This document shows, one piece after another, positions 42,245 to 55,768 of a DNA stretch of 64,000 bases. Made by a program: the position numbers and the translations under genes. Below the pieces are notes generated by a model. The model saw only the letters and a list, made by a program, of their open reading frames with translations, was not told the DNA's origin and did no database searches. Location: NCBI GenBank assembly GCA_037042185.1, contig JAXQJY010000033.1, positions 1,054,001 to 1,118,000 on the forward strand, in the 5' to 3' direction. Each line of letters begins with the position of its first letter. Position 1 is the first letter of the stretch. The DNA comes from Sordariomycetes sp. S80-01Y (taxonomy: Eukaryota > Ascomycota > Sordariomycetes).

Positions 42245-45200
42245 AGAGGGGAACGGGACACCTGCAAGCAACTTGAGGTTGCAGTAGCGACATCAGAGGC
42301 GCACTTGGCGCACACTTTCCCACAGCTTAATTTGTTTGCGGTATTATCCTTCGGATCGATCGCCATTTGACCCCCAACGCAAGGATCTTATGACTGTTCT
42401 TTCAACTTCTCCAACACGACTGCTTAAAAGCATTTTACTCATTTTGACAAGTTGGTTTTACCACCACTGGCTCGCCTAGACTACTGGGCAACAACGACAC
42501 GGATTTCACTTCTTCAGGATTCCCCATGAGTTATTTTACTGGATTGATTATGATATTATGGACACTGTACAATTGGAACATTGGGACTACTGGATTTTGG
42601 CAAAGGCGTACACTTTGGATATGGGATTTTAGCTCTAGAAATGACAATACCGACAGACTTATGAACCTCATTGAAAGATTTCCCAATATCTTGAATCTCG
42701 TGACGCAGAGCAATGTTCACTGCAAATAAGCAATGTGGCAGCCTCGCCCGGGGCAGATCAACGACTGTGGTGGATGGCCGGCTCACATCAAGGCCTGGCT
42801 GACTCCTCTCAGCCAGGGCAGCTCGAGCATCGATGATCGGCATCGCTGAAGGTAAGGCAAAGCCATCCGCGTGGACAGGTCAGCACGGATCCACATCTAG
42901 CCGTTGATCTCTTGTTTCGGAGTCTGCCAGTCCCCTGCGAGCGGCGAATTTCGACCTCATGAGAGCATCACTTCCTAGATTTTGAGAAGCCTTATCTCGC
43001 TCAAGGCCGAGAGATCATCACTCGCCGAAAACGTGGTGATGGGGCTCGCCCACGCCGGGTTTTGATCAGAGAACAGCCTGCCTGAGCCGGTGTTTGCCTT
43101 CCGAATCTTGGAAACCTCGAAGCTCGCCGGACGCAGGACACAAGACCCTTCTCCGCCAGTGTTAGCACTCACCAAGTCTGCAGGTCCAAGCCTCTTGACA
43201 TCATAGCTTCCGATCCCGACCTCGAGCACGCCAGCCACCAGACGCTTCGGAGTGGTCAGCCTGGCGGCTCAGTGGACCGGGCCTCCTCAGCACCAACACC
43301 CCTTGACCCATGGCCATGAACGACGGGAAGGATCAAAGAGGGTGTCTGTGCACTTCCCAGCAGGGCTGTCGATGTGTGAAGCCCGAGCCATCGATCACAG
43401 ATCGCCGCTTGTCCTGCAATCTGAGCGTTTTGAATCCTTCAAGGCCTCCGTCGTGGTGTCATTATCCGTTTTCAACGAAACGAGGAAGGTATCACGATGA
43501 TTACCGTATTACTGGCCATCTCGATGAGGAGGATGTGTGCACCGTTCCGAAGTTGCGTACTTGTGAAGCTCAGCAGGATGGAAGCGCTTATACTTAGTGT
43601 CTTGAGGACGGCGTAGGGCAGTAGATACATCACGGGCTGCCTCAATCTCGGGATGAGAAGAGCGTATTGGGGACGTTCTGTTTGCCAAGCCAGGATCGGG
43701 TTCCGTCTGCGGCTGACGGTCGAGTAGCACGGCTTACGGCGGAACACGTGCTGACCGCTGTCTGTTTCAAGTATTGGAAGGCGTTGGTCACTCTTTACGG
43801 ATTCTTGGATCGGCTCGATGATTCGAAACGGAGGATGTAAGCACTGCACAGCTTGAATTCGGCGTGTTACGGTTACGGAGGCTGCGCGGAGACTCGTGCA
43901 GCTTCCACGGGTGAGGCATGACGCCATTGGCAAAAATGGCCGATGATGAAGAAGTGGGTTGTACCGCGAGATTTCGCGTGGAGTCTGCAATACAGTATCG
44001 CTTTGGAGATTGGCAATTCAGAGATGTTGTTGACGGACGAAAGCTAGCTGCTGAGTCCCATACCGAAATGAATGAATCTACACCTCTGCATCTACTGAAG
44101 TGCCAATATCGAGCGTACCGTTGCCATCGAGATAGCTTTTGCCCCCAATCTTCACAGATTTTGCCTGGATTCTGCCTCACGGGGGCCGTTTTGGAGGAAG
44201 GCCAGGACTCTCGACGGTCAGGCTTCAGCTGTAGGATGAGACAGTGGGAATTGCCTGGAACGGTTGCCTCTTTCGGACGGCTTAGTCGATGGTAGGGCTG
44301 GAGACCCCACAATCTTACTATCTGGATGCCGAGGCTACAGCCGGATTGGACTAGCGCCCTGCAGCCCCCTGAAAGCTTGACATTTTAAGATCACGGAGGG
44401 GCGTATCAGTGAAAGGAGGTCGACGTACCGAACGATATCCACTCAAGATACGTCTTCTGCAGGCAGGGTGCTGAAGCTGTGCCTCGCGCTGATGACCTCG
44501 TCTCTGCATAGCAAGCACACATCCATTGCGTATTCCCACCGACTTGGACTCTGCTGATGTTTCATGTCGATTCAAACCCTTACGGACGTCGCTCTGAGCC
44601 GCAAGGAGACGAAGGAATCCCAGGGTCTTACCAAAGTTCACCCGCATCTGTCATTTCGGACATTTGTTGACAGTGGAATCCCCCCCACTTTGTCCCTCTG
44701 CTTGCTATCTCGAGTCGCTCCCAGATATGGCGCGGATTCCTACGAAGCTTCATCAAGATCGACCAGTGACACTCCATCGAAACAGGCGCGACGGCCTTCG
44801 ACGTGTCAGCCGCGTTATCTCTTCCCGACAGCGCACATGCCTATCAAAGGTTCGAGCGCTGAACTCCAAAGTATGGGGTAGTAGTGGGCATCTTTCAGCG
44901 CCTGGCAAGGCAAGGCTGGACGCCAGTGGCGCGCCTTACATGCGTCTTGGGATTCAGCTCCCTCAAGCTCACACCATCAGCCGGCATGGCTCCACCGCAG
45001 TGCGCGCTTCTCTCGTACAAGGTGACAATGGTGTCATAGCTTCCACCTTCACCGTCCTCGGCGCCATGACGAGATCGACGACGCAGCATGCTTCAGGGTT
45101 CCCCCAGCGTGGCTACCAAGTGAGTTTGCGACACGCCTCCGACGACTTGCAGCGTAGCAACGCCAGCCACTGATCAGCCGCCTCCCGCTTGACACCTCTG

Positions 45201-48200
45201 CAGATTCGGGTGTTTTGGGTGTTGCGCTCTTCGAGATAAACTTCGGGGTCTGATTCTGAAACGCAGGGTTCGCCACTGGGCCCGGGTCTCGCGAGCCTTT
45301 CGGCCTCATGTCCTGCAGTCAACATCCCAGGTGTGATTATTAGGTATTCAATCGCGATCAACATGTCTATCTGTGAAGCAAGAGTCTGTAAGGGTCCAAA
45401 AGTTGGGTCCAATATGTCTTCAAATGCCGATCTCCTCTGCCCAATTTGCGAGATCATTAGCAACACCTCGCTGAGACAACTATGCTTTGCCAGCATGATT
45501 CTAATGACCCTCGAGTAAGCCGAGGTCATTTGAAGGTTAGAACGGGCTTGCAGAGCGATGACGAAACTTGAGTCCAGGTGCCGAAGTGTGCCACACTACT
45601 TGACATCAGAGGCACAAGTGCCGCCCATGCAATCATTCATTCGGCTACAACCTGCCCCGTACCTGAGATGACAGCTCGAACTCAAAATGGAAGTTGACGG
45701 GCCATTCTGGAGGCCGCCAAGTGGCTGTTCATGGCGGTCCCTTCATGCAGACACCACGTTCCTCCCGCAAAACGGAGTGTCTGGAGCCGCGCTGTACGTG
45801 CTTTCGAATGAAGCGGAATGGATCTCCAATTCACAGTATCCAGGCTTTTGGTTGATGTTTTTCTTCATGTGCAGCGTGTAAGCCTGATCCAATGGTTGGT
45901 TATGGCGGAGTGTCACCTCTCACCTAGTCAATGACGGTAACATCGGAAGCCAACGGCACATTATGCTGAATTCTGTGTGCCTTATTGAGCACAGCATGCC
46001 TTAATAAGGTGTCGTTCATTAAATGACGTTTAATATTGCTGCAGTAAGTGCGGCCAGGCCAAGGGCGTAAGACAGCCGCAGGATTGTAAGCCCTGGATCC
46101 ATCACGGTCACCCGTCTCCATTCCACATCTGCAGCACATGGCATCTGAGCCTCGACATCGTTAGTCCGGTGAGCACCTCTGCTCTTGCAAAGGACACCAA
46201 ATGCTGATCGTTCTGGAGATCGTTCATGTTTTTCCAATCAAAGTGTCTCCCTTGGGTGTTTCAGATGTCCACCTCGTGGTGCAGGGAACCCTCTTGCATG
46301 CAACCTGGAGATACTTCGACTAAGACCAAAGTATGTAACTTCTCGTACCTAATCTGATCTCATATCTGAAGCGGGCCGCAGGTGACCCTTGTAGTCTTGC
46401 ATTCTGCGGTGGCTCATGACCTCATTGTGCACATCGAAAGCTGAGCTGTTGCGAGGCTAGCAGCTGGATTTTGCCTGCTTTGCTGACCGTTCCCGATCCG
46501 CTCTTCTGATCTTCAAGAAAATCGTGGCCTGTGGCTGAATATGAGCAGATAAGCAGTCTCTGTTGCCACAAGATTGCGTACAACGTGGCTTCGCCGCCGG
46601 ATCATCTTCCCAAAGTTCGGGAGACGATCACGAAAATGGGCAACTTGACAAATGATGGAGATTACCCACCCGTAATCACAACATTCGATACACTCTTTCC
46701 TTTGTATCATCTGGTGATCTTGAAAATCTTCGGCAACGACATTGTTTAGAAGCCTTCGATCCGTCTACCAATCAACCCTCTCTCCTACAACAACGCGCGC
46801 GCGACAATCCCAACTCTTCCCAGGCAACGAAATGTTTCAGGAGAAGTACGCTTACGGGAGTCTTCTGCACACTTGATGAAGCTCTTGGTTCAAGCGCGTT
46901 GGTGGACGCCAGTGGCATGCTGTAATGTCGATCGAACTACGTCTACTGCATCCGTAACCCACAACGACAACGACTGAATCAGCCCCCGGTCTTCCTCTGG
47001 GCTCAGGACCCGTCCAGAATTCTCACATGATCTCTCTAAGGATCCCTCGATGAGCACAGAACACTTCTAACCCTTCACGACTGCCGGCTCGCAGTCCGAC
47101 CTCCACACATGGTTCTGTCTGCCATGACCATGCTTGGCTGCGCTCGAACCCGATGTCGGTCTGAGCCCGACAGGAGTTGGCTAGCTATACAATGTTGAGA
47201 TAAGTTAACATGAGGTAAGATTCGGCACTTTTAACAGCCGTCTACCATCGCATGGCCGTCTAGATACTTCCTTGAGAACAACATGCCATATCTCTTGTCT
47301 TAACTCGATCGGGCAGGTTGGCAACAATACCTGTATCTCCCGCAAGCATCGTTACGCTTCTCATACACTTCTGAATTCTAGCTGGTTGAGTGCGCATTCC
47401 TGCAATGTGGTCATGCCTCCATCTCGTTCTCCAGTACAACCAGACCTAGGCTTTGCATGCTCTAACCTGCAAACGAAACAGCTTCGGAATATGATTACGT
47501 ATTACGGATCGTTGGAACTAGATAGAGCTCAATTAAATGTTACAAAACTCTGATTTCCTCAAGAATGAATGCAAAATAGCATTCACACTTCGCCCTGGAT
47601 TGTAAAATCAGCGCGATCAACAAAGGGGCTTTAGGTCAGTCCCACTAGACATGTCAGAGTCGGAGTAGAGAGGTCTCTTTCCAAATTTAATCTCCTAGAG
47701 ATCTTTTGTGCGGCGCTCTTCAAACTTGTTCTACTATTGTCGCTCTTGTCGGGCTTTTTCAGATCAGAAGACTTTGTGAGGAGCTGGATAAGGACGTCAA
47801 TTACCAAGTGCCAAAGCAGTACTGCGGGAAAGAAAGAATAACACATGACTTGGTGAGTTGCAATCAAGAATTTCTCTAATAGACTTTCTGAGATCTCTTT
47901 TCTTTTCGTTGATAAAACACTTTTATGAATTGGTAAGGTCAAACCAAAATACTCCGAGCAAAAACAGCTTCGGTTGGACCGCGGATATGAATTCGAACGT
48001 GATCCTAAAAAGATTTGTATCAGAATTTGACTTCCCAAATAATGATATGATACCTTCTCCTCAAATTTAATTGAAGCAATATGATGGGCAGCTACTCATT
48101 GCTTTGGAAACCATCAAATTGCGCTTGAGAATGATGTTGAAGCCACAGGGTAAGTGCAAGACTGATCTGCGCCGCTACCGCATGTTTGCGGTTATCCAGG

Positions 48201-48688
48201 CAAGCTCAACTGCCATGCTTCAGCTCCCACTGTTCGATGGGAGCTGCTGAAGCTCATCCTATAAGTTGACTTTCTCCTCGCATTTCACAGGTGAAGAGTC
48301 CCCTGGTACGCCCTGTACGGTAATCCTAGGCATGTGCGAAGTCTAGACCGATCAAGGTTGTCAGCCATGTACCAAAGTCTTAAGTCCGGCCAGAGAGATG
48401 TTTGCACCCATTCAGCAGGTAATCGCCGGAACAATATCGTGCTCCCCGGACTCCGGATCCTTATGATGACCATGGAATTACGAGGACTTTAGGATATCTG
48501 CGATTCTGAAAACGCCGTGGAAGTCTATCGACGAATACAAGAACGCAGGTATCTCCGCGGTGAGAACCTAGAATTAGGACAGCACAAGTGTTCCAACCAC
48601 CACCACGGCCTAAGCACAACATCTTTCGATCACAACGGCCCCTAAGAGCCTTTAAACAGTTATATAAGTCTCCAAAACGCGCAGCAAC
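42245..48688. other. 6.4-kb gene-poor region, partly A+T-rich
   Basis: No gene can be supported. Around 47460-48110 the DNA is clearly A+T-rich. At 42975-43340 (minus) there is protein-like sequence (VGIGSYDVKRLGPADLVSAN, SDQNPAWASPITTFSASDD) ending in a stop, which I could not connect to a start. Other frames near 43300-45200 are overlapping and unconvincing. The region could hold a decayed gene or an RIP-mutated repeat, but no repeat partner is visible within the window. Confidence 0.45.
48661..48667 (+). promoter_or_regulatory. TATA box of the DUF4267 gene
   Basis: TATATAA at 48661-48667 ends only 21 bp before the ATG at 48689. If it is the working TATA box, the 5' leader would be extremely short, or translation starts at a later ATG. 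Confidence 0.35.
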
Positions 48689-49060
48689 ATGCTTTCACAA
48701 TCCATCTGCAACATCATTACCGCAATTTTGGGCTGCGCTCTCATCGGCTCCGGCCTCTACGGCATCATCTCCCCAACAACTATGGCGCGGCAGTTTGGTG
48801 TTGTGGACATCACAAAAGACATGACCGTCTTTTATCCCGGAATTGGTGGGCGCAACCTAACGGCCGGCCTGTTCGTATGGACAATGAAGCTCACAAACCA
48901 ACCGAAACCACTGGGAGCATTCCTAATCTGTCTGATATGCACTGGAATCACAGATACGTATCTGCTGTCAAATCATTGGGCCCCAGTAGATCCTGTATGG
49001 GGTCATGTTTTCATAACCTGCGTCGCAGGCGTCGTTGGCCATAGCTTGCTGATGGCTTGA
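48689..49060 (+). CDS. small four-helix membrane protein, DUF4267 family
   Basis: An uninterrupted frame of 123 residues. Four hydrophobic segments can be read: about 5-27 (ICNIITAILGCALIGSGLYGI), 50-66 (YPGIGGRNLTAGLFVWT), 76-95 (LGAFLICLICTGITDTYLL) and 105-122 (GHVFITCVAGVVGHSLLMA). The motif GIGGRNLTAGL before helix two and the TDTYLL pattern match the fungal DUF4267 family as I remember it. These are short integral membrane proteins of unknown function, sometimes found near secondary-metabolism genes. No signal peptide cleavage site is obvious. The 3' end is convergent with GH81. Confidence 0.85.
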   Translation: MLSQSICNIITAILGCALIGSGLYGIISPTTMARQFGVVDITKDMTVFYPGIGGRNLTAGLFVWTMKLTNQPKPLGAFLICLICTGITDTYLLSNHWAPVDPVWGHVFITCVAGVVGHSLLMA

Positions 49061-49294
49061 GCGGCTCGGAGGGTAGGCTTTCGGCAAACTGAGGGCACAT
49101 GTTGGCTGGTAATGAGCCCAAGGAGACTGAAAGTAAAGAGGAGATTTAATCGATTCTATTCAAAATTACGTGTCTGCCTCTATAGTCGACACTGTTAGGA
49201 GTAGCTTTCGCCGTTGCCAACGTTCTGGAAAGGGGTATCTAAATGAATATGGAGCGCTCCGACACCAGGCTGTTGCGGAATCATTGCATCATTC

Positions 49295-52083
49295 TCAAAG
49301 TCCACCGAGAGCTTCAAAGTTATGTTAGCAATGGACATGAAAATGGACATTTGATAGAGGTCGCATTATTCAACATACCTGCGGCATAAGCCAGATACCA
49401 AGTTCTCGAAGCTCCGCCATCAATCCAGGTGTCCTTGAAGTTCGATGAGTTGAAGTAGTCCCATGCCTTCTTGGGCTCAATTGTGGCGTAGTTTGCGTAG
49501 ATGATGCTCTTCCAGGCGTTGTCGAACTTGTCGACCCTGCCGTTGCTGAAGTAAGCATCCCACTCTTGCTTGACAAAGGTCTTTGATCTGGAAAGGGCCG
49601 TCGGTGCGTGAACAGGGATCATATGAATGCCTTGAATGGCCTCGATATCAGGACTGAAGAAGGTTGTGTGATCCACCTTATTCTCGAACAGAATGCCGGC
49701 TACCTTGTTGCCGATGAAGTTAGAGGGGTGGTTCTTGTTGTCGCTGGTCATGAGATAGTAGTTCTGCAGACTACGAGTCATGACGGAGAGTTGAAGATTA
49801 GCCCTGTCGCAAAAGTCAGCAAGCTTCTAAAAACCCTTGGTGGTTGAAGATTGGCCTACCTGTGTTCCATATTGGATGACTTGGTGACTTGACCCCACAT
49901 CTTGATGGCATACATAGCCATAATATCTTCGGAACTGGACTCCTGGTTCTTGCCATCCAAGGACGGAAATAGCCCATGAGCCCAGCTGTGACCATGGTAC
50001 CAATCGAAGTTGCGATGCTGAGGGAACCAGGTATCGGCTGCGGTCGGATTCGCGATGTCCCTGACAAGGGTGTTGACATAGTCCTTGTTTGAACTGATCC
50101 AAGATGAGTCCAGGTAGCCGATGTATGCGGCGGCAAGGATGTGATATCCATAGTGGAAGTGGTGGTCGTTATAGTAAGTGTTGCCGAAGTCAATGAGGGA
50201 ATCGCCTGTAGCATATGTTGCGCTGGATACAACGCCACCCCAAGCACCTATACACAGTCAGTGCCTACTGAACATGTAAGCAACAGGGGTAACTTACTCT
50301 CGTAGACCAAGGGGTACTTCTGTTGATTGCGAGAGAAGACAGCGTAAGCCTCTTTCAACTTGGCCAAGCCAGCTTGACCAAGTGCCTTGTCCCCAATGAG
50401 GTCATTGATCACATACACAACCTGGGCGAACTTTAACAAGGCCTGAGACTGTTAGTATAAGTTCAAGAGTGTGAATGCGGCAGATGTAGAACTCACCTTG
50501 CCGCTGAAGTACATTGAGTCTAGATTCGACTGGGCATTCATATCTTGCGAGACTTCCAAGAGTGCGACATCTCGAATCGCATTCTTCGCAGAAGTCGAGA
50601 GCGTTTTCCTATCACGAATGCCATCCCAAGGTGCATAGCCCATGCTTGTGGGAAGATTCGTCTCCACCATCGTCCAAACAGCTGTTCTGACCAATGTAGC
50701 GGTTCCTTTTGTGCCCGTCACGATCGTCGCCGTCTGCACGTTGCGTTTCGTTGCGGCGTCAAAGGAAGCAACATGGTGCGGCAGGGCATACATGTAAATT
50801 GCTCCGGTTTTGTACCCAGCCCGTTTGAATCTGAAGCTGTAACTCCCAGTCGTGCCAGATACAGATCCAGTCAGGGTTAGACCAGTGGGATAGACACCCG
50901 CGCACTCGTCCAGAGCACGTTCGGAGTTGCCCGTCTTGGGGTCCTTGGCTATCTGGAGAGTTCCGGTGAATGGACGCGTGCTTTCCGCCAAGCCATTGTT
51001 GACGATTTTCAGATTCAGAGCCTGGCCCTTCGTGTTGTGACCATAGACTCTCCAAGTAGTGCCGTCTTCCAAAAGAAAGTTATACTTGACGATGCCGCTC
51101 TTTGGGTTCGTAGCAACCTTAGTCATCGACTTGAAGTACACGCCGGACTGGATCAATGGTGTGCCACCAACAAAGGTACCAGTAACAAAGGGCATGCCTT
51201 GAACCAGGGGCATCTGAATCGTCGGGAATGAAGGGCCGTCTTTCTTGAGGTTGATGCGTGCCGAATGTGGACCAATCTGGTCAATCGAAAGGATTGTGTT
51301 CTTGCCCAATTCCTTCGCCGACATGATCATTGACTGGATGCCCACCGGGTTGATGTAGTATTTGGAGGCACCGTTGTACTCAATGGGTCCGAAACCCCTC
51401 TTGCTTGGTTCAGATTCCGAGATGGCGATTCCCCAGCTCGAAGCCGGTCCTTTGCCCTTGGACCAAGAAAGGGCGTATGGGAATGTGTAGGTAGGACCAG
51501 TCTGGTCCCCGAGGAAGAAGTTGGAGTAAAATTTGTTGGTTTGGACAGGACCTGACTTTCGGACTTCCTTTCTCGGGACTGGGTGATCGGATCGTCGTTT
51601 GATGCTCGATGGCGGCCCGTTCGTGCCGATGGCAACGTCGAAGATGTTACCCGTGCTTTGTTGACGAGCTACGAGTTCATGAGCTGTTGGCTCAGGATCG
51701 CGCCTCTCCTTCGTTGGTGACTTGAGTGGCTGCAGAAGGGATGTTGGTGTCGCGATGATTCTGGTCAACAGAGGAGGCCTTGAGGAGTCGAGGTCGGTGA
51801 TGAGCACACCTTCTGTGTGTGGCTCAACATCAGAAAGTGTAGGCAAGACTTCGGCAGTTCCCGTCTGTACGGCTGTAGTCTTCACCTTCACGGTCTCTGT
51901 GGAGGGAATGATGTCGCTTGTGGCGTATGAAGTCAAGTAGTCGCTCGTTTCGTCGCCGGGCTCATCGCGTCTCACGCCAGCGTGTTCGGCGAAGGGTGTA
52001 ATCGTCGGCAAAGGTTGAGGGACCGCCAAGGCTTGGACACTCGAGAGCCCAAGCAGGCAGAAGGGAAGAGTTGTGACCCTCAT
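49295..52083 (-). CDS. secreted endo-1,3-beta-glucanase, glycoside hydrolase family 81
   Basis: Five exons, 52083-50497, 50442-50298, 50247-49860, 49803-49379 and 49311-49295, give 853 residues; all introns are GT-AG. Residues 1-20 (MRVTTLPFCLLGLSSVQALA) are a signal peptide. A Ser/Thr/Pro-rich segment follows up to about residue 165. The GH81 module starts near 182 (TNKFYSNFFLGDQ) and continues to the end. Family acidic residues likely to be catalytic are D605 (NDHHFHYGY), E680 and E684 (NQESSSEDIMAMY), with spacing like characterised GH81 enzymes. The last exon is only 17 nt and restores the typical ending WYLAYAAALGG. The enzyme cuts internal beta-1,3-glucan bonds; in fungi this serves cell separation and wall remodelling. 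TATA-like sequence lies near 52211-52218. Confidence 0.95.
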
Positions 52084-54519
52084 GTTTGCCTTCTGGATGG
52101 GAGCTGATGAGTTGAGGATTAGCGAGACCGAGGCTACCAACCTTGACTCAAGCGAGGGAAAGCTTGGGAAACGACTTGACGCCAGACTACCGAGACGGGA
52201 GATGGTCTCTCATATAAGACGAGCAGCCACATGCAGCCTTGTTTTAGGCACACAGGCGATCTCAAAGCAATTTCGATAGTTCTGTGGCGACGCCGACGAC
52301 GCTACAACTCCCGCCTCGGCCTGGAATGAGGCATGTCTCGCGCTCTCGAGGCACCATCCACGGAGTCGCCCAACAAGCGCGTTTCTGGATTGGGCACGCG
52401 CATTGTCTTGACCTCAAGCACCCAGCCTTGATAGGGTGGACAGCCATGTGGCTTCCAAAGAAAGGTCGAGATGGATGGGTGGACCATCCAAAAGTGAGTC
52501 TGGCTGAGACCCTGAGAGGGAAACCCGCAGCTGGAACAGGGGCTCATTTCTCAAAAGGGGCTAGCGAGGGGCAGTGGCCCGGGTGGCTTCACTGGTTTCC
52601 TTTGGCTCAGTTGGGGCTGGAATGTGGGAATTGCTGCATTTCGCGTGGCCTGGACCGCGCTGGACTTGCGATAGTCTTGGCCTATTCCAGTTAGGACACA
52701 CAGCCGCAGCAAGCTACAACACTTACATTCGTCCTCGTGGTGAGTTCCGAACATTCCACATCTGATCGAGACCTTGGGCCTATTTTTCTTCTACTCTTCT
52801 TCTTCAGTTATCCTTCCTAGCGTGCTGTATATGGGCGGCCGCCAACGGCGCTCGATTGCCTGCCATCACCGCGCATCCTCGAGCTGGGGAGCTTCACTTC
52901 CGGGAGTCGATTATATGCTGCCGAGTCACGCGAGTGTTAGCGCGTCCACTTTCAAGGCCATTGCGCTGTGACAGGGATGCCAAATGACTCCCTGAGACAG
53001 TCGGCTATGGGTGACCTTCGAGACATCCTTGAGCCGCAAAAGACGGACACATTGAACTATGCACAGGAATATTGGGCAGTGCGACGATACAGCATATCCT
53101 CGTGGCGATTTCCTGATATCTTGTGGATTCCAGACGCTGAATAAAACTCACTACACTTGGGAACTCGGCTTTGGGTGAGCATCGGTCGGCATCAAGCGTG
53201 CCAGTGCGATAGATCTCTGAATTGACGACTTTCCGTTCCTTATTCAAGCTTCACTTGGGACGGATGGTCTTTTCACACCAAATCACACCTCGAACCACAA
53301 GTCAAAGCAAGGTCGAGGTTGCGTGATGCTGATATCCTCTTCGGGTAACCTCTCGGGCCTGGTCTCCGGAGCGGCTCCGGTGAAGACCCGCATTTTCCGA
53401 GATCCGTCCGGGATACCTTCCCGTTGGCGAACCGTCTTTGATAGAACTTCCGTGAGAGCCATGGCGGAAAAGGCTCTTTGCAGAAGATGAGATCAAAATT
53501 AGGAAGAACAGCTTCGGTAAGTGTCACTTGCGACACTACGCGTCGTCAGGTCAAGCTGGGACGGCATCGACATCGTCAGAAGGGCAACAAGAGGTTGGCG
53601 CGTAGGCTCTTTACGGGATCAAATAAACAACTCACGAAGGAATGTGTGACTCAGCATTGACTGCCAGTTCTTCGTGAATGTGAGCACATTGAAAAGTTCT
53701 TTACCTCACATATACGAGCATGGGTTGATGGATGTCCTAGTGTCTCTTGAGTGTTCTGTCAGGAGCGCATCGTTCGGGTGGCGCGGAAAGAGACTGAGTC
53801 TGGCAAGAAGACATAATTGGTTAACTTATAAAAAGACAAACATACTTAAGTAAGGTCACAAGCTCCCACATCTCATTTGTACCGCCAAAAGTCCTGATTA
53901 CGCCCTGCGGATGTAAAATCAGGTGTGGGATATGAATCGGCCAAGGACTTCTACGATGGTGTTGACAAGGATTGTGGCCTGGTGCGGTACAGGCAAATAT
54001 TCCTGTAGCGTCGACATTCGTTCTTGGCTGTCCCCTTCTTGTAGTATATTCTTGGGTTCGCAGTCGAAAATAAGCTATTTGACTTCTATTTTCCCAAATT
54101 ACAGCTTGCTATGCAACGATCTTCACTAGCATGTTGTTCGTTACACGCTTTCTGAGCTCCCCTCTACTGTCAGCAAACTTACCTCACGGACGAGACGTTT
54201 TGCGTGTCCAATATCAAGAGCTGCTCAGATTTGACGGAAATGTTTCCCTCAAGACGATTTTCTAAGGCTCTGAGTCCTCGATTATATCCCGTTTAGCAAG
54301 CCAGTCCTACCTAGGTAAGAAGCAGTCGTTTCTAGTGGTTAGGCAGACAACGACAACGCCAAGAACGGCGGGTCGGGCCTGCCAAACACGGCCGCCGATC
54401 GTTGCACGTGCTGACATCAGCGCCCGCCCTGCCAAGGAAGGGTCCAGCGGCCAGCATGGCAGCTCTGCCATTTCCATCCATCCTCATCTTTCCAGACCGC
54501 AGTCAACGTCAACGGCAAG
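52084..54519. other. divergent intergenic region between GH81 and DUF92 genes
   Basis: About 2.4 kb. The GH81 promoter is on the left, with a TATA-like TTATATG on the minus strand at 52218-52212. The stretch 53650-54330 is noticeably A+T-richer. No coding sequence is supported. Confidence 0.4.
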
Positions 54520-55768
54520 ATGAAGGCCATTATCGCCATCCCAATCACGGGCGCCATTGTCGCCAGAGCGTACCGGAAGAAGTCGCTGACGACGGGGGGA
54601 TGCTTCGTCGCGACCCTGACAGCTCTTGCGCATGCCTACCATCCGTGGCCACTGCCCTTCGTTCTGTTGATGGTGTTCTTTTTCGCTGGGACCAGGGTTA
54701 CCCATGTAAGTGAGAGCCGTCACTGAATTGAGTACAAGCCTAACGCAAGCAGATCAAGGAGGAGGTCAAAGCTGGGTTGACAATGGCCTCTAAGGGGAGC
54801 TCCGGAGGCGAAGGTCCACGGACACATGTTCAAGGCCAGTACAAAGCACTCGTCACTTTACGAAGCACAACTAACAATGCGCAGTCCTTGCCAACTCTTT
54901 GGTCGCCTCGATCCTCACACTCCTCCACGCGAACCAGCTCTACGCTCGCCAAATGCGCCTCGAAAACCCGAAAATGCCAGCTCCCCAGGGTACACTTTGC
55001 TACTCTTGGGGAGGAGATCTCCTTATGATTGGCATCATTGCCAATTACGCAGCTGTTGCGGCGGATACGTTCAGCTCTGAGCTGGGCATCCTAGCAAAAG
55101 GGCCGCCTCGCTTGATCACGTCGCTGAGCTTGCGGAAGGTGCCCAAGGGAACAAACGGAGGAGTGACTTTGGTCGGGCTTGCTGCTGGGCTCTTCGGTTC
55201 TTTAATCATTGTCACCGCAGCGACCGTGACGTTGCCTTTCTGCAATGGCTCTCACGTCGGCAAACCTGGAGGTGGGGAGCCATGGTTGATGACGGAACGA
55301 CGAACATTCATGCTCGCAATGACCATCTGGGGCGCCCTCGGAAGCGTTCTGGACAGCTTCCTCGGCGGTCTCTTCCAGAGATCTGTCAAGGACGTTCGTT
55401 CCGGGAAAATCGTTGAAGGCGAAGGCGGTTCCCGCGTCCTCGTTTCCCCCAGCGTGGGTGGCTCGTCAATCCGTGCAGAGGTCAAGGAGACTCTTGGCAA
55501 GACGTCGTCAGCAGAACTCGATTCACCCGCCGTCTTGACACCGGCTGCAACACCAGCAGCAGGAACAGGTGCTAAGCACAACCCCATGGACAAGCACCGG
55601 AGGTCTAGCTTCGGTGATGAACGACCATCACGGATCGTCGAAAGCGGGCGTGATCTGCTGGATAACAACGACGTCAACTTTCTGATGGCGGTGACGATGA
55701 GTGTGGGCGCGATGGCTGCCGCAGGTTGGTACTGGGATGTGCCCATCGAAAATCTACTGAAGGCTTGA
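54520..55768 (+). CDS. DUF92 / TMEM19 family membrane protein
   Basis: Three exons, 54520-54705, 54753-54834 and 54885-55768, give 383 residues. The first intron is GT-AG; the second appears to begin with GC (AG|GCCAGT) and end with CAG, because only this junction keeps the conserved GGEGPRTHVQVLANSLVAS reading. The protein has about six or seven membrane segments, starting MKAIIAIPITGAIVARAYRKKSLT, with the DUF92 hallmarks FFFAGTRVTH-IKEE, AAVAADTFSSELG and GTNGGVTLVGLAAGLFGS. A hydrophilic insert (about residues 270-345) rich in Ser, Thr, Pro and Ala precedes the last helix. Plant and cyanobacterial relatives include phytol or phytyl-phosphate kinases; fungal and animal TMEM19 function is unknown. 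Start ATG 54520 begins the first helix. Confidence 0.9.
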
